NCBI RefSeq assembly: GCF_018388465.1
Contig: NZ_CP074404.1
Span: 744,001-808,000, forward strand
Origin: Cellulomonas fengjieae
GTDB taxonomy: Bacteria; Actinomycetota; Actinomycetes; Actinomycetales; Cellulomonadaceae
Direction of reading: 5' to 3'
DNA: 64,000 bases
The notes under the pieces are model-generated. The model had not been told where the DNA came from, did not search any database, and saw only the letters and a program-made list of their open reading frames with translations. This document shows, one piece after another, positions 16,759 through 26,426 of the stretch. The position numbers and the translations under genes are program-made. The first letter of the stretch is position 1, and every line of letters begins with the position of its first letter.

Positions 16759-19700
16759 ATGAGCAAGGGCACCGAGCGCGACGAGCCGGGACAGCGCATC
16801 GAGGACGGGCCCCGAGGGGCCACCGAGAGCAGCGATCGGACGTCGGACCCGGTCTGGCCGGTGTGGGGCGGGAACGGCGCGACGACGCCGATCCCCGCCG
16901 TGCCCCCGGCCGACGAGCTCGCCCCTGTGTCCCCGCCCGCCGGCGAGCCGACCGACGAACCCGCGGCCGACGGAGCTCACGGCGAGGACGTTCCTGAGAC
17001 CACCGGGCCGGTCGGCGAGGTCGCCGACGAGACGTTGGTGGACGAGGGTGCCGCTGACGTCGCGCCGGTCGACGAGGCTGCCGCTGACGTGGCGCCGGTC
17101 GACGAGGCTGCTGATGTCGCGCGGGTCGACGAGGTCGCCGCTGACGTGGCTTCTGCCGACGAGCCTGCCGCCGACGGGCCGCCGGTCGACGAGGACGCCG
17201 CTGATGTGCCGCCGGCTGACGAGGCTGCGGTTGATGTCGCGCCGGTCGACGAGGTTGCCGCTGACGTGGCTTCTGCCGACGAGCCTGCTGTCGACGAGCC
17301 TGCCGCCGACGAGCCGCCGGTCGACGAGGACGCCGCTGACGTGGCGCCGGTCGATGCGGAGGAAGCGCCCGACGACCAGGTTGCTGCCGACGATGCGCCG
17401 GTCCACGGCCCTGCCGACGAGGCGCCGGTCGACGAGTCCGCCGTCGCCGAACCTGCCGTCGCTCAACCTGCCCTCGCTGAGCCCGCCGTCGACGACGGCG
17501 CCGCTGACGAGACGCCGGTCGATGAGGAGGCCGCTGACGAGGTGCCGGCCGACGAGGGTGCCGCTGAGGTGGCGTCCAGCGACGGCACCGACGGCACCGA
17601 CGCCACCGAGGCGCCTACGGCCGACGTCTTGGCTCACGAGGTCGCGCTGGAGGAGGCGGGCGCCGACCAGGTGACAACCGAGGAGCCGGTTGCCGACGAG
17701 ACCGTTGCCGACGAGACCGTTGCCGACGAGCCGGTTGCCGATCTGACGGATGCAGACGCGACGGGCACCGACGAGCCGGTTGCCGACGAGGCAGGTGCCG
17801 ACGACGCGGTCGTCGGCGACGCGGTTGCCGACGAGACGCAGGTCCCGGCCGAGGCGGACGCCGCAGCGGTGACCCCGGACGAACGAGACGCCGACGGCGC
17901 TGCCGAGCCGACCCGGACGGGCGCCGCCGGCGACCCCCAGGCCCCCGCCGACGCGGACCCGACCGCCGACGCGAGCGCCGCCGAAGCGGGCACCGCCGAA
18001 GCGGGCACCGCCGACGCGACGGACTCCACCGAGCCGGCTCGACCCACGGCCGCCACCAGCCGCGACGACGCCACGGCGGTCATGGCGCCCGTGGCCGCGG
18101 CCGCGGCGACAACCTCTGCGCCCCCGGCTCAGCAGCCCGCACCGGGCACGACACCGATCGGCACGCTGGCCGCCCCGGTCACCCGCACGGTCCCCGGGTC
18201 GGGGACGAGCGCGCCGTCGAACCCGGCGCCCGTCTTCCCGGCGACGACGGCGGCAGCTGCGTCGTCGGCCGGGACGCGCGCGGACACCGCGCCGGGCGAG
18301 GCGCCGGCAGCCCGGACAGGTGGTCCGATCCCGTCCGGCCCGGTGCCGCCGTCCGAGCGCAAGGAGTCGCCGCTGGACGGGTTCGAGCCCGACGACGGCC
18401 GGCGCCGCTGGCCGCGGCGGCTGCTGGTCGTCGCTGCCGTGGTCGTCGTACTGTGCGCCGCGTACGTCGGCGCGTCGTACGCGCTCGCGGACCGGGTGGC
18501 GCGCGGCGTGACCGTCGCGGGCGTCGACGTCGGCGGCCTGTCGTCGGAGGAGGCGGTCGACCGGCTGGACGAGGAGCTCGAGGGCGCGACGACGCTGCCG
18601 ATCGACGTCGTCGCCAACGACGTGCAGGCGACCATCGACCCCGCCGCGGCCGGCCTCACGTTCGATGCCGAGGCGACGGTGGACGAGCTGACCGGGGTGA
18701 ACCTCGCGCAGCCGCAGCGCCTGTGGGGTCACCTCGTCGGAGTCGGCGAGCACGATCCCGTCACGGCGGTCGACGACGACGCCCTCGCGGCGGCGATCGA
18801 CGACCTGGGCAGCTCCCTGACGCTGCCGCCCGTGGACGGGACCGTGGTGTTCGTCGACGGGTCCGCGCAGTCGACAGCGGCGGTGGACGGCTGGGACCTG
18901 GACCCGGAGGGTGCGGCGGACGTGCTGGCGGCCGACTGGCTGGTGGCGGCGCGGCCGATCGAGCTTCCGGCGCAGACCGTCGAGCCGGACATCACGCAGG
19001 CCGAGACCGAGGCCGCGGTGGTGCAGGCGCAGCAGGTGACGTCGGCACCGGTCGCGGTCGCAGTCGCGGGGCGTAGCGCAGCCCTCGACGTCCCGACCCT
19101 GGCGGCGAACGCGTCGTTCGTCCCGTCCGAGGGCGCCTTGGTGCTGCAGATGAACGGGGAGGGGCTGGCCGCGGCGGTACTGGCGCAGCTGCCCGACCTG
19201 CTGACGGAGTCGGCGGACGCGCACTTCGAGTTCGTGAACAACGCCCCTGTGATCATCCCGGGGACGCCGGGGACCTCGCTGGACCCGGCAGCGCTGAGCA
19301 CCGCCGTCGCGACGGCGTCCACGGCGACCGATCGCACGGCCGCCGTGGAGCTGGTCCAGGCCGACCCGGCGCAGTCGACGGCCGAGCTCGAGGCACTGGG
19401 CATCAAGGAGGTCGTCGGTGAGTTCTCCACGCCTCTGAACAACGAGCCGCGCCGCACGGTGAACATCGCGAACGGGGCGAGCAAGATCAGCGGGACGCTG
19501 ATCCGCCCCGAGGAGATCTTCAGCCTGACCCAGGCGCTCGGACCGATCGACGCGGCCCACGGGTACGTCGAGGCGGGCGCCATCGTCAGCGGCGAGCACA
19601 AGGACGCGTGGGGCGGCGGTCTGAGCCAGATCTCCACGACGACGTACAACGCGGCGTTCCTGGCGGGCTTCGAGGACGTCGAGCACCGGCCGCACAGCGA

Positions 19701-20094
19701 GTGGTTCTCGCGGTACCCCGAGGGGCGCGAGGCGACGATCTTCACCGGCACGCTCGACATGCGGTGGAAGAACAACACCCCGTACGGCGCGCTGGTGCAG
19801 GCCTGGGTCTCGGACGGGCGCGTGTACGTGCGGGTGTGGGGCACCAAGCACTGGACGGTCGAGTCGATCACGAGCCCGCGGTCCGGTGTGGTCCAGCCGA
19901 CGACCGTCTACTCGCAGTCGCCCACGTGCGAGCCGCAGAGCGCGGGCAACCCGGGCTTCTCGGTGACGGTGACGCGCAAGATCTCCCTGAACGGCGAGCT
20001 GGCCAAGACCGAGTCCAACTCGTGGCGCTACAAGCCGCAGAACAAGATCATCTGCGGAGCGCCGCCGGCGCCCACGGCCCCCGCCACGCCGTAG
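16759..20094 (+). CDS. VanW-family envelope protein with giant acidic N-terminal extension
   Basis: A 1111-residue membrane-anchored protein. Residues 1 to about 550 are low-complexity Ala/Asp/Glu/Pro/Val/Thr sequence built from degenerate PVDEAAADVA-like units. A single TM (residues about 555-577, LLVVAAVVVVLCAAYVGASYA) follows a basic RRRWPRR flank, placing the acidic region in the cytoplasm and the rest outside. Next come YoaR-like domains (GVTVAGVDVGGLSSEEAVDRL at about 585) and the VanW domain from about 888 (GEFSTPLNNEPRRTVNIANG, then GGGLSQISTTTYNA and HRPHSEWF). VanW proteins occur with vancomycin-resistance operons and cell-wall genes; the biochemical role is unknown. Usual actinobacterial forms are 550-750 residues. 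ATG 16759 has GGGGAG upstream. Confidence 0.88.
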   Translation: MSKGTERDEPGQRIEDGPRGATESSDRTSDPVWPVWGGNGATTPIPAVPPADELAPVSPPAGEPTDEPAADGAHGEDVPETTGPVGEVADETLVDEGAADVAPVDEAAADVAPVDEAADVARVDEVAADVASADEPAADGPPVDEDAADVPPADEAAVDVAPVDEVAADVASADEPAVDEPAADEPPVDEDAADVAPVDAEEAPDDQVAADDAPVHGPADEAPVDESAVAEPAVAQPALAEPAVDDGAADETPVDEEAADEVPADEGAAEVASSDGTDGTDATEAPTADVLAHEVALEEAGADQVTTEEPVADETVADETVADEPVADLTDADATGTDEPVADEAGADDAVVGDAVADETQVPAEADAAAVTPDERDADGAAEPTRTGAAGDPQAPADADPTADASAAEAGTAEAGTADATDSTEPARPTAATSRDDATAVMAPVAAAAATTSAPPAQQPAPGTTPIGTLAAPVTRTVPGSGTSAPSNPAPVFPATTAAAASSAGTRADTAPGEAPAARTGGPIPSGPVPPSERKESPLDGFEPDDGRRRWPRRLLVVAAVVVVLCAAYVGASYALADRVARGVTVAGVDVGGLSSEEAVDRLDEELEGATTLPIDVVANDVQATIDPAAAGLTFDAEATVDELTGVNLAQPQRLWGHLVGVGEHDPVTAVDDDALAAAIDDLGSSLTLPPVDGTVVFVDGSAQSTAAVDGWDLDPEGAADVLAADWLVAARPIELPAQTVEPDITQAETEAAVVQAQQVTSAPVAVAVAGRSAALDVPTLAANASFVPSEGALVLQMNGEGLAAAVLAQLPDLLTESADAHFEFVNNAPVIIPGTPGTSLDPAALSTAVATASTATDRTAAVELVQADPAQSTAELEALGIKEVVGEFSTPLNNEPRRTVNIANGASKISGTLIRPEEIFSLTQALGPIDAAHGYVEAGAIVSGEHKDAWGGGLSQISTTTYNAAFLAGFEDVEHRPHSEWFSRYPEGREATIFTGTLDMRWKNNTPYGALVQAWVSDGRVYVRVWGTKHWTVESITSPRSGVVQPTTVYSQSPTCEPQSAGNPGFSVTVTRKISLNGELAKTESNSWRYKPQNKIICGAPPAPTAPATP
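17029..17620 (+). repeat. Degenerate coding repeat array in VanW-protein gene
   Basis: Short units encoding variants of (P/A)VDE(A/V)AADVA recur for nearly 600 bases. A higher-order 120-base duplication is visible: 17137-17168 and 17257-17288 are identical over 32 bases, and the flanking 27 bases differ at only a few positions. Unit number is likely to vary between strains. Confidence 0.8.
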
Positions 20095-20385
20095 CTAGTC
20101 GCCCGTCGGGCGGTGGCGACGCGTGGGCGCGGGCGGCACCAGCTTGGTGAGCACGATGTCCTGCGCGGGCACCCGCACGTCGCCGCGCCGGGTGCGCACC
20201 AGCACGCCGTCGTCGTCCACCTCGAGCAGCTCGCCGAGCACGTCGCTGTGCTGCGGCACGTGCAGTGCGGGGTGCTCGGGGTGGGCCTCGGGCAGGTCGT
20301 CGCGCACCCGGCGGACCACCACGCGGACCCCGGGCGACCACGACCGCCAGCCGCCCGGGCTCACCGAGGTCCCTGTGATGGACAT
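20095..20385 (-). CDS. Stand-alone SH3-like domain protein
   Basis: A 96-residue protein with RVVVRRVRDDLPEAHPEH, DVLGELLEVDDDGVLVRTRRGDVRV and VLTKLVPPAP. This is the pattern of the SH3-like N-terminal domain that precedes a GNAT acetyltransferase domain in Rv0428c-type proteins (recollection of the family). Here the reading frame ends right after the SH3-like part and no acetyltransferase domain follows. ATG 20385 lacks a strong ribosome-binding site. Its stop abuts the convergent VanW-protein stop with no gap, and it is divergent from fdxA across 63 bases. Role unknown. Confidence 0.65.
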   Translation of the reverse strand: MSITGTSVSPGGWRSWSPGVRVVVRRVRDDLPEAHPEHPALHVPQHSDVLGELLEVDDDGVLVRTRRGDVRVPAQDIVLTKLVPPAPTRRHRPTGD

Positions 20386-20413
20386 CGCGCTACGAGCAGG
20401 AGCATGTGAGCGA

Positions 20414-20419
20414 TACTAA
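20414..20419 (+). promoter_or_regulatory. Possible -10 of fdxA
   Basis: TACTAA, an A/T-rich island in the 63-base divergent gap, lies 29 bases before GTG 20449; GGAGG at 20437-20441 is the ribosome-binding site. Confidence 0.4.
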
Positions 20420-20448
20420 GAGCACCCCTGGCCTGTGGAGGACCGACC

Positions 20449-20775
20449 GTGACGTATGTGATCGCCGAGCCCTGCGTGGACGTCAAGGACAAGGCGTGCA
20501 TCGAGGAATGTCCCGTGGACTGCATCTACGAGGGCAAGCGATCGCTGTACATCCACCCCGACGAGTGCGTGGACTGCGGTGCGTGCGAGCCGGTCTGCCC
20601 GGTCGAGGCGATCTACTACGAGGACGACGTCCCGGAGCAGTGGACCGAGTACTACAAGGCGAACGTCGAGTTCTTCGACGACCTCGGCTCGCCGGGCGGT
20701 GCCGCGAAGATGGGTGAGATCGACAAGGACCACCCGATCATCGCGACCCTGCCGCTGCGCGTCCACGGCGACTGA
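20449..20775 (+). CDS. fdxA: Seven-iron ferredoxin
   Basis: A 108-residue ferredoxin with two cluster motifs: Cys9, Cys17, Cys21, Cys25 (CVDVKDKACIEECPVDC) and Cys40, Cys43, Cys46, Cys50 (CVDCGACEPVCP), the pattern of actinobacterial [3Fe-4S][4Fe-4S] ferredoxins. It carries electrons in the cytoplasm to oxidoreductases and P450s. The C-terminal 50 residues (YYEDDVPEQWTEYYKANVEF) are the normal family extension. GTG 20449 is supported by GGAGG seven bases upstream. The dapC gene begins ten bases after its stop, the same pairing as fdxC-dapC in mycobacteria. Confidence 0.95.
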   Translation: MTYVIAEPCVDVKDKACIEECPVDCIYEGKRSLYIHPDECVDCGACEPVCPVEAIYYEDDVPEQWTEYYKANVEFFDDLGSPGGAAKMGEIDKDHPIIATLPLRVHGD

Positions 20776-20785
20776 CACCGGCCCG

Positions 20786-21913
20786 ATGGGCCTGCTGACC
20801 GGCGCGCTGCCGGACTTTCCCTGGGACACGCTCACGCCGTTCGCCGAGAAGGCGCGCGCGCATCCCAGCGGCATCGTCGACCTGTCCGTGGGCACCCCTG
20901 TGGACCCGACGCCCGCGGTCGTGCGGGAGGCGCTGGCCGCGGCGGCGGACTCACCGGGCTACCCGACGACGCACGGCACCGCCGAGCTGCGGCAGGCGGT
21001 CGTCGACTGGTTCGCCCGCCGGCGCGGCGTGCCCGGGCTCGACCCGGCCGCGGTCCTGCCGACGGTCGGCTCCAAGGAGCTGGTCGCGTTCCTGCCGGCG
21101 CTGCTGGGCCTCGGCGCGGGGGACGTGGTGCTGCACCCGTCGGCGGCGTACCCGACGTACGACGTGGGCTCGCGGCTGGCGGGGGCGACCCCCGAGCCCT
21201 CCGACCACCCGGCCGCCCGACTCGCCGACGGGGACGTCGGCCTGGTCTGGCTCAACTCACCCGGCAACCCCGACGGCGCGGTGCTCGGGGTCGAGCAGCT
21301 GCGGGCGGTCGTGGACGCGGCGCGCGCGTCGAGCAGGCCCGTCGTCGTCGCGTCCGACGAGTGCTACGCGGAGCTGGCCTGGGACGAGCCGTGGACGTCG
21401 GCCGGGGTGCCGAGCATCCTCGACCCGCGGGTGACCGGCGGAGACCTCACGGGCCTGCTCGCCGTCTACTCGCTGTCCAAGCAGTCCAACGTGGCGGGCT
21501 ACCGCGCGGCCTTCGTCGTCGGCGACCCGGAGCTGGTCGCGCGGCTGCTGGAGGTGCGCAAGCACGCCGGGATGATCGTTCCCGGACCGGTGCAGGCCGC
21601 CATGACCGCGGCGCTGCGCGACGACGAGCACGTCGCCGCCCAGCGGACGCTCTACGGCCGCCGTCGGCGGCTGCTGAAGGCTGCCTTCGAGAGCGCGGGC
21701 TACGCGGTCGACGGCTCCCACGCGGGTCTCTACCTGTGGGTCCGTCCGGAGGCGGGGGGCCAGGACAGCTGGGCCACCGTCGCCGACCTGGCGGGCCTGG
21801 GCATCCTCGTCGCACCCGGCGCCTTCTACGGCGACGGCGAGCACGTGCGGGTGGCGCTGACGGCACCCGACGAGCGCGTCGCGGAGGCTGCCGCACGGCT
21901 CTCCGGCGCGTGA
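20786..21913 (+). CDS. dapC: N-succinyldiaminopimelate aminotransferase
   Basis: A 375-residue class I/II PLP aminotransferase. VDLSVGTPVDPTPAVVREAL opens the fold, LNSPGNPDGAVLG and SDECYAELAWDEP are the substrate and cofactor strands, and the PLP lysine lies in YSLSKQSNVAGYR. The SKQSNVAGYR motif and position after fdxA fit DapC, which makes N-succinyl-LL-2,6-diaminopimelate in the lysine and peptidoglycan pathway. dapD and dapE lie within 5 kb, so the succinylase branch is nearly complete here. ATG 20786 sits ten bases after fdxA, so the pair is probably cotranscribed. Confidence 0.9.
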   Translation: MGLLTGALPDFPWDTLTPFAEKARAHPSGIVDLSVGTPVDPTPAVVREALAAAADSPGYPTTHGTAELRQAVVDWFARRRGVPGLDPAAVLPTVGSKELVAFLPALLGLGAGDVVLHPSAAYPTYDVGSRLAGATPEPSDHPAARLADGDVGLVWLNSPGNPDGAVLGVEQLRAVVDAARASSRPVVVASDECYAELAWDEPWTSAGVPSILDPRVTGGDLTGLLAVYSLSKQSNVAGYRAAFVVGDPELVARLLEVRKHAGMIVPGPVQAAMTAALRDDEHVAAQRTLYGRRRRLLKAAFESAGYAVDGSHAGLYLWVRPEAGGQDSWATVADLAGLGILVAPGAFYGDGEHVRVALTAPDERVAEAAARLSGA

Positions 21914-21918
21914 TCACG

Positions 21919-21940
21919 CGGTGTGAGGGTGGTCACACCG
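21919..21940. promoter_or_regulatory. CRP/GlxR-type operator upstream of gltA
   Basis: CGGTGTGA-GGGTGG-TCACACCG, perfect 8-bp arms containing TGTGA-N6-TCACA, the CRP-family consensus. It lies 6-27 bases past the dapC stop and 160-181 bases before gltA. A possible gltA -10 (TACCGT, 21986-21991) would place the box centre near -69. The remainder of 21941-22099 holds no gene. Confidence 0.6.
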
Positions 21941-22099
21941 ACCCCAACGTCTCGTCGAGGATTGGTCACGGAACCTCCGCCCGGGTACCGTCGCTCCACG
22001 CCAAAGAGGGCACCATCGCGTCAGCGCGCCAGGCCGTCGTCGCCGACGACCGGGGCCGCGGGACATCCCCGCCACCCGGAGTCGCAGGAGAGGAAAACC

Positions 22100-23394
<1,295 letters not shown>

Positions 23395-23398
<4 letters not shown>

Positions 23399-24288
23399 CC
23401 GGCCTGCTGGCCGGCGACGGTCAGCCGCACGGCCCCCGCGGGCACGGCGGCGTCCGTCGTCTCCCACGCGCCGGCGGCACGGTCCCACGTGCGGTCGGCG
23501 ACCGTGACGGAGGTCAGCTGGAGCGGCTCCGCGACGGACACGGCCCACTGCGCCACGGCCCAGTCGAGCCGGGCGCGGTCCTGCGCGGCACCGAACGCGG
23601 AGGTGTCGACGACCAGGCCGCCGGCGTCGTCCGCGACGACCGGCACGGCGCCCAGGTCCCGCTGCACGCGTGCGACGACCGCGTCGGGCGACGCGGCGGC
23701 GGGGTCGGGTGCGTGCAGCCGACAGGTCAGGGTCGCGGGAGACCAGCCGGTGAGCGCCGATGCCCAGGCCCGTGAGCGCGTCTCGTGCTGCGCGTACGCG
23801 TCGGGGAATCCGGAGCGTTGCACGGCCTGCGCGGCCTCGGTGACCGGCAGGGTCTCGTAGCCGTCGACCGTGACCAGGCCGTCGTAGAACTTCCCCGTGG
23901 CGTACACCGGGTCCTGCACCTGCTCCTCGGTGCCCCAGCCCTGGGAGGGACGCTGCTGGAACAGGCCGAGGCTGTCGCGGTCGCCGTAGGTGACGTTGAC
24001 CAGCTTGGACTCCTGCAGCGCGGTGGCCAACGCGATGGTCACCGCGCGGGCGGGCAGCCCACGGTGGACGCCCGTCGCGGCGATCAGGGCGGCGTTCTGC
24101 GCCTGGTCGGGGCTGAGCGACCAGCTCGTACCGTCGAGCTCCGCCACGCAGCGTTGGGCGGCCGGTGGGGCCGGGTGGGACCGCGTCAGGGCCAGGACGA
24201 CCCCCGCGATCCCGACGAGCAGCACCGCCACGGCCGCGGCGACGGCGAGACCGGCCCGGCGAGCACGCCGCCGTCGTCGCGCGCTCAC
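23395..24288 (-). CDS. Membrane-anchored transglycosylase-like protein
   Basis: A 297-residue protein with a basic start, one TM (residues about 10-32, [20 protein letters not shown]) and an extracellular domain. The core reads [23 protein letters not shown], then [16 protein letters not shown] and [18 protein letters not shown]. The ALQES...GLFQQRP arrangement resembles the Glu-containing helix and GLFQ loop of SLT lytic transglycosylases. Homologues are often labelled heavy-metal transporter, which this sequence does not support. GTG 24288 overlaps the dapD stop (GTGA), coupling it to DAP synthesis. The 3' end overlaps that of gltA by four bases. Confidence 0.75.
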
Positions 24289-25226
24289 TCGTTGGCGTGC
24301 AGCGTGGCGTTCAGCTGCACGCCCGAGCCGGCACGCGCGACGGCCTCGACGCCTCCGGTCAGGGAGTTGCGGCGGAACAGGACCCCGTCGCGTCCGGCGA
24401 GCTCGCGGGCCTTCACCACGCGGGGCGAGTCCTCGAAGTCGATGAGCGAGACCTTGGTGCCGGCGGTCACGTAGAGCCCGGCCTCGACCACGCAGTCGTC
24501 GCCGAGGGGGATGCCGACGCCCGCGTTCGCGCCGAGCAGCGTGCGCCGGCCGATCGAGACGACCTCCCGACCGCCGCCGGACAGCGTGCCCATGATGGAG
24601 GCGCCACCGCCGATGTCCGACCCGTCGCCCACCACGACGCCCGCGGACACGCGGCCCTCGATCATCGACGTGCCGAGCGTCCCGGCGTTGAAGTTCACGA
24701 AGCCCTCGTGCATGACGGTCGTGCCGGCGGCCAGGTGGGCGCCGAGGCGGACGCGGTCGGCGTCGGCGATGCGGACGCCGGAGGGCACGACGTAGTCGAC
24801 CATCCGCGGGAACTTGTCGACGCTGAGCACCGTGACGGTGACGCCGGCCGCGCGCAGGCGACCGCGCGTCTGCTCGAAGCAGTCGACCGCGCACGGTCCG
24901 CGGTCGGTCCACACGACGTTGGGCAGCACGCTGAACAGGCCGTCGAGGTTCTGGTCGTGGGGCCGGACCAGGCGGTGGGACAGCAGGTGCAGACGCAGGT
25001 AGGCGTCGGCGGTGTCGACCGGGCCGGTGTCCAGGTCGATCACCGTCCGGACGACCTCCACGCGGACGGCCCGCGCCTCGTCGACCCGCTCGCCGGCGCT
25101 CAGCGACGCCGGAGCGGGGGAGCCGTCGGGGCTGCCCAGGCTCGGCGAGGGGTACCAGACGTCCAGCGTGGTGCCGTCGTCGGTCACCGTGGCCAGGCCG
25201 AACCCCCAGGCCGTCCGTGCAGTCAT
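24285..25226 (-). CDS. dapD: Tetrahydrodipicolinate N-succinyltransferase
   Basis: A 313-residue trimeric transferase that succinylates tetrahydrodipicolinate from succinyl-CoA. Its left-handed beta-helix shows as hexapeptide repeats from about residue 160 ([32 protein letters not shown], then [20 protein letters not shown] and [20 protein letters not shown]). The N-terminal domain ([12 protein letters not shown]) is the long actinobacterial type. Start ATG 25226 lies 7 bases after a TAGGGT box and has no ribosome-binding site. Divergent from dapE across 45 bases and coupled to the downstream transglycosylase-like gene. Confidence 0.95.
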   Translation of the reverse strand: MTARTAWGFGLATVTDDGTTLDVWYPSPSLGSPDGSPAPASLSAGERVDEARAVRVEVVRTVIDLDTGPVDTADAYLRLHLLSHRLVRPHDQNLDGLFSVLPNVVWTDRGPCAVDCFEQTRGRLRAAGVTVTVLSVDKFPRMVDYVVPSGVRIADADRVRLGAHLAAGTTVMHEGFVNFNAGTLGTSMIEGRVSAGVVVGDGSDIGGGASIMGTLSGGGREVVSIGRRTLLGANAGVGIPLGDDCVVEAGLYVTAGTKVSLIDFEDSPRVVKARELAGRDGVLFRRNSLTGGVEAVARAGSGVQLNATLHANE

Positions 25227-25233
25227 GGCGACA

Positions 25234-25265
25234 ACCCTAGGTCACGGGCCCCATCGGGCTAGGGT
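25234..25265. promoter_or_regulatory. Divergent dapD/dapE -10 elements
   Basis: On the minus strand TAGGGT (25234-25239) lies 7 bases before dapD; on the plus strand TAGGGT (25260-25265) lies 6 bases before dapE. The whole gap is 45 bases, so the two promoters overlap and both mRNAs are probably leaderless. Confidence 0.5.
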
Positions 25266-25271
25266 CGCGAC

Positions 25272-26360
25272 GTGGAGACGACCCTGGACCTCTCGTCCGA
25301 TCTCGTGACGCTCACCCGCGCACTCTGCGACCTGCCCTCGGAGAGCGGCGACGAACGCGCGATCGCCGACGCCATCGAGGCGGCCCTGCGCCGCTACGCC
25401 CACCTGGAGGTGCTCCGCGACGGCGACGCGGTCGTCGCGCGGACCAACCAGGGGCGACCGAGCAGAGTGGTCGTCGCCGGACACATCGACACCGTGCCGA
25501 TCACGGACAACCTGCCCACGCGGCTCGTCGGCGAGGGGTCCCAGGCCGAGCTGTGGGGTCGCGGCACGGTGGACATGAAGGCCGGGGTGGCCGTGCAGCT
25601 CGCGCTCGCGGCCGAGCTGAGCGCACCGAGCCGGGACGTCACGTGGGTGTTCTACGACCACGAGGAGGTCGCGGCCGAGCTCAACGGGCTGGGCCGGATC
25701 GTGCGCGAGCACCCCGACTGGGTGGCGGGCGACTTCGCCGTGCTGTGCGAGCCGACGGGCGGCGGGCTCGAGGGCGGCTGCAACGGGACGCTGCGCGCCG
25801 AGGTGCGGCTCACGGGAGTCGCGGCGCACTCCGCGCGTGCCTGGATGGGCCGCAACGCGGTCCACGCCGCGGGAGAGGTGCTGCGCCGCTTGGAGGAGTA
25901 CACGCCCGCCGAGGTCGAGGTCGACGGCCTGGTCTACCGGGAGAGCCTCAACGCGGTCCTCATCTCCGGCGGCACGGCCACGAACGTCATCCCCGACGCC
26001 TGCGTCGTCACCGTCAACTACCGGTTCGCTCCGTCGGCGAGCGTGGAGCAGGCGTCCGCGCACGTGCGCGAGCTGTTCGACGGGTACGACGTGGAGATCG
26101 TCGACGCGGCGCCCGGCGCCCGCCCCGGCCTCGACGACCCGACCGCCCAGGAGTTCGCACGGGCCGTGCTGGCGATCACCGGCGGCGTCCCCGCGGCCAA
26201 GTACGGCTGGACCGACGTCGCCCGGTTCTCCGAGCTCGGTGTGCCCGCCGTGAACTTCGGTCCGGGGGACGCGCTGCTGGCGCACAAGCGGGACGAGCGG
26301 TGCGTCGTCGGACAGATCACGGCCGTGCACGCGGCGCTGCGGGACTGGCTGACCGCCTGA
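25272..26360 (+). CDS. dapE: Succinyl-diaminopimelate desuccinylase
   Basis: A 362-residue M20 metallopeptidase-fold enzyme that releases LL-diaminopimelate. Metal ligands are in [23 protein letters not shown] (bridging Asp) and [10 protein letters not shown] (catalytic Glu pair), with the dimerisation domain around [17 protein letters not shown] and a last ligand in AHKRDERC. Length matches actinobacterial DapE. GTG 25272 is the first codon after a TAGGGT box and the protein then begins [17 protein letters not shown], the normal start. Divergent to dapD; the LOG gene follows after 66 bases. Confidence 0.93.
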   Translation: METTLDLSSDLVTLTRALCDLPSESGDERAIADAIEAALRRYAHLEVLRDGDAVVARTNQGRPSRVVVAGHIDTVPITDNLPTRLVGEGSQAELWGRGTVDMKAGVAVQLALAAELSAPSRDVTWVFYDHEEVAAELNGLGRIVREHPDWVAGDFAVLCEPTGGGLEGGCNGTLRAEVRLTGVAAHSARAWMGRNAVHAAGEVLRRLEEYTPAEVEVDGLVYRESLNAVLISGGTATNVIPDACVVTVNYRFAPSASVEQASAHVRELFDGYDVEIVDAAPGARPGLDDPTAQEFARAVLAITGGVPAAKYGWTDVARFSELGVPAVNFGPGDALLAHKRDERCVVGQITAVHAALRDWLTA

Positions 26361-26413
26361 GACCGGCCGCGTGGTCCGGTCGAGAACGCGTGCCCAGGTC
26401 GGGCGAGCCGACC

Positions 26414-26419
26414 TAGAGT
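26414..26419 (+). promoter_or_regulatory. -10 element, leaderless start
   Basis: TAGAGT ends 7 bases before ATG 26427; no Shine-Dalgarno sequence is present. Confidence 0.45.
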
Positions 26420-26426
26420 CGGGGCC

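Noticed and set aside
15874..19851. A very long open frame on the minus strand, about 1,325 codons, opposite the VanW-protein gene
   Set aside because: It exists because the acidic repeat and GC-rich third positions rarely give stops on the other strand. Its translation is low-complexity Arg/Val/Gly with no domain, while the plus frame has clear VanW motifs and a start site.
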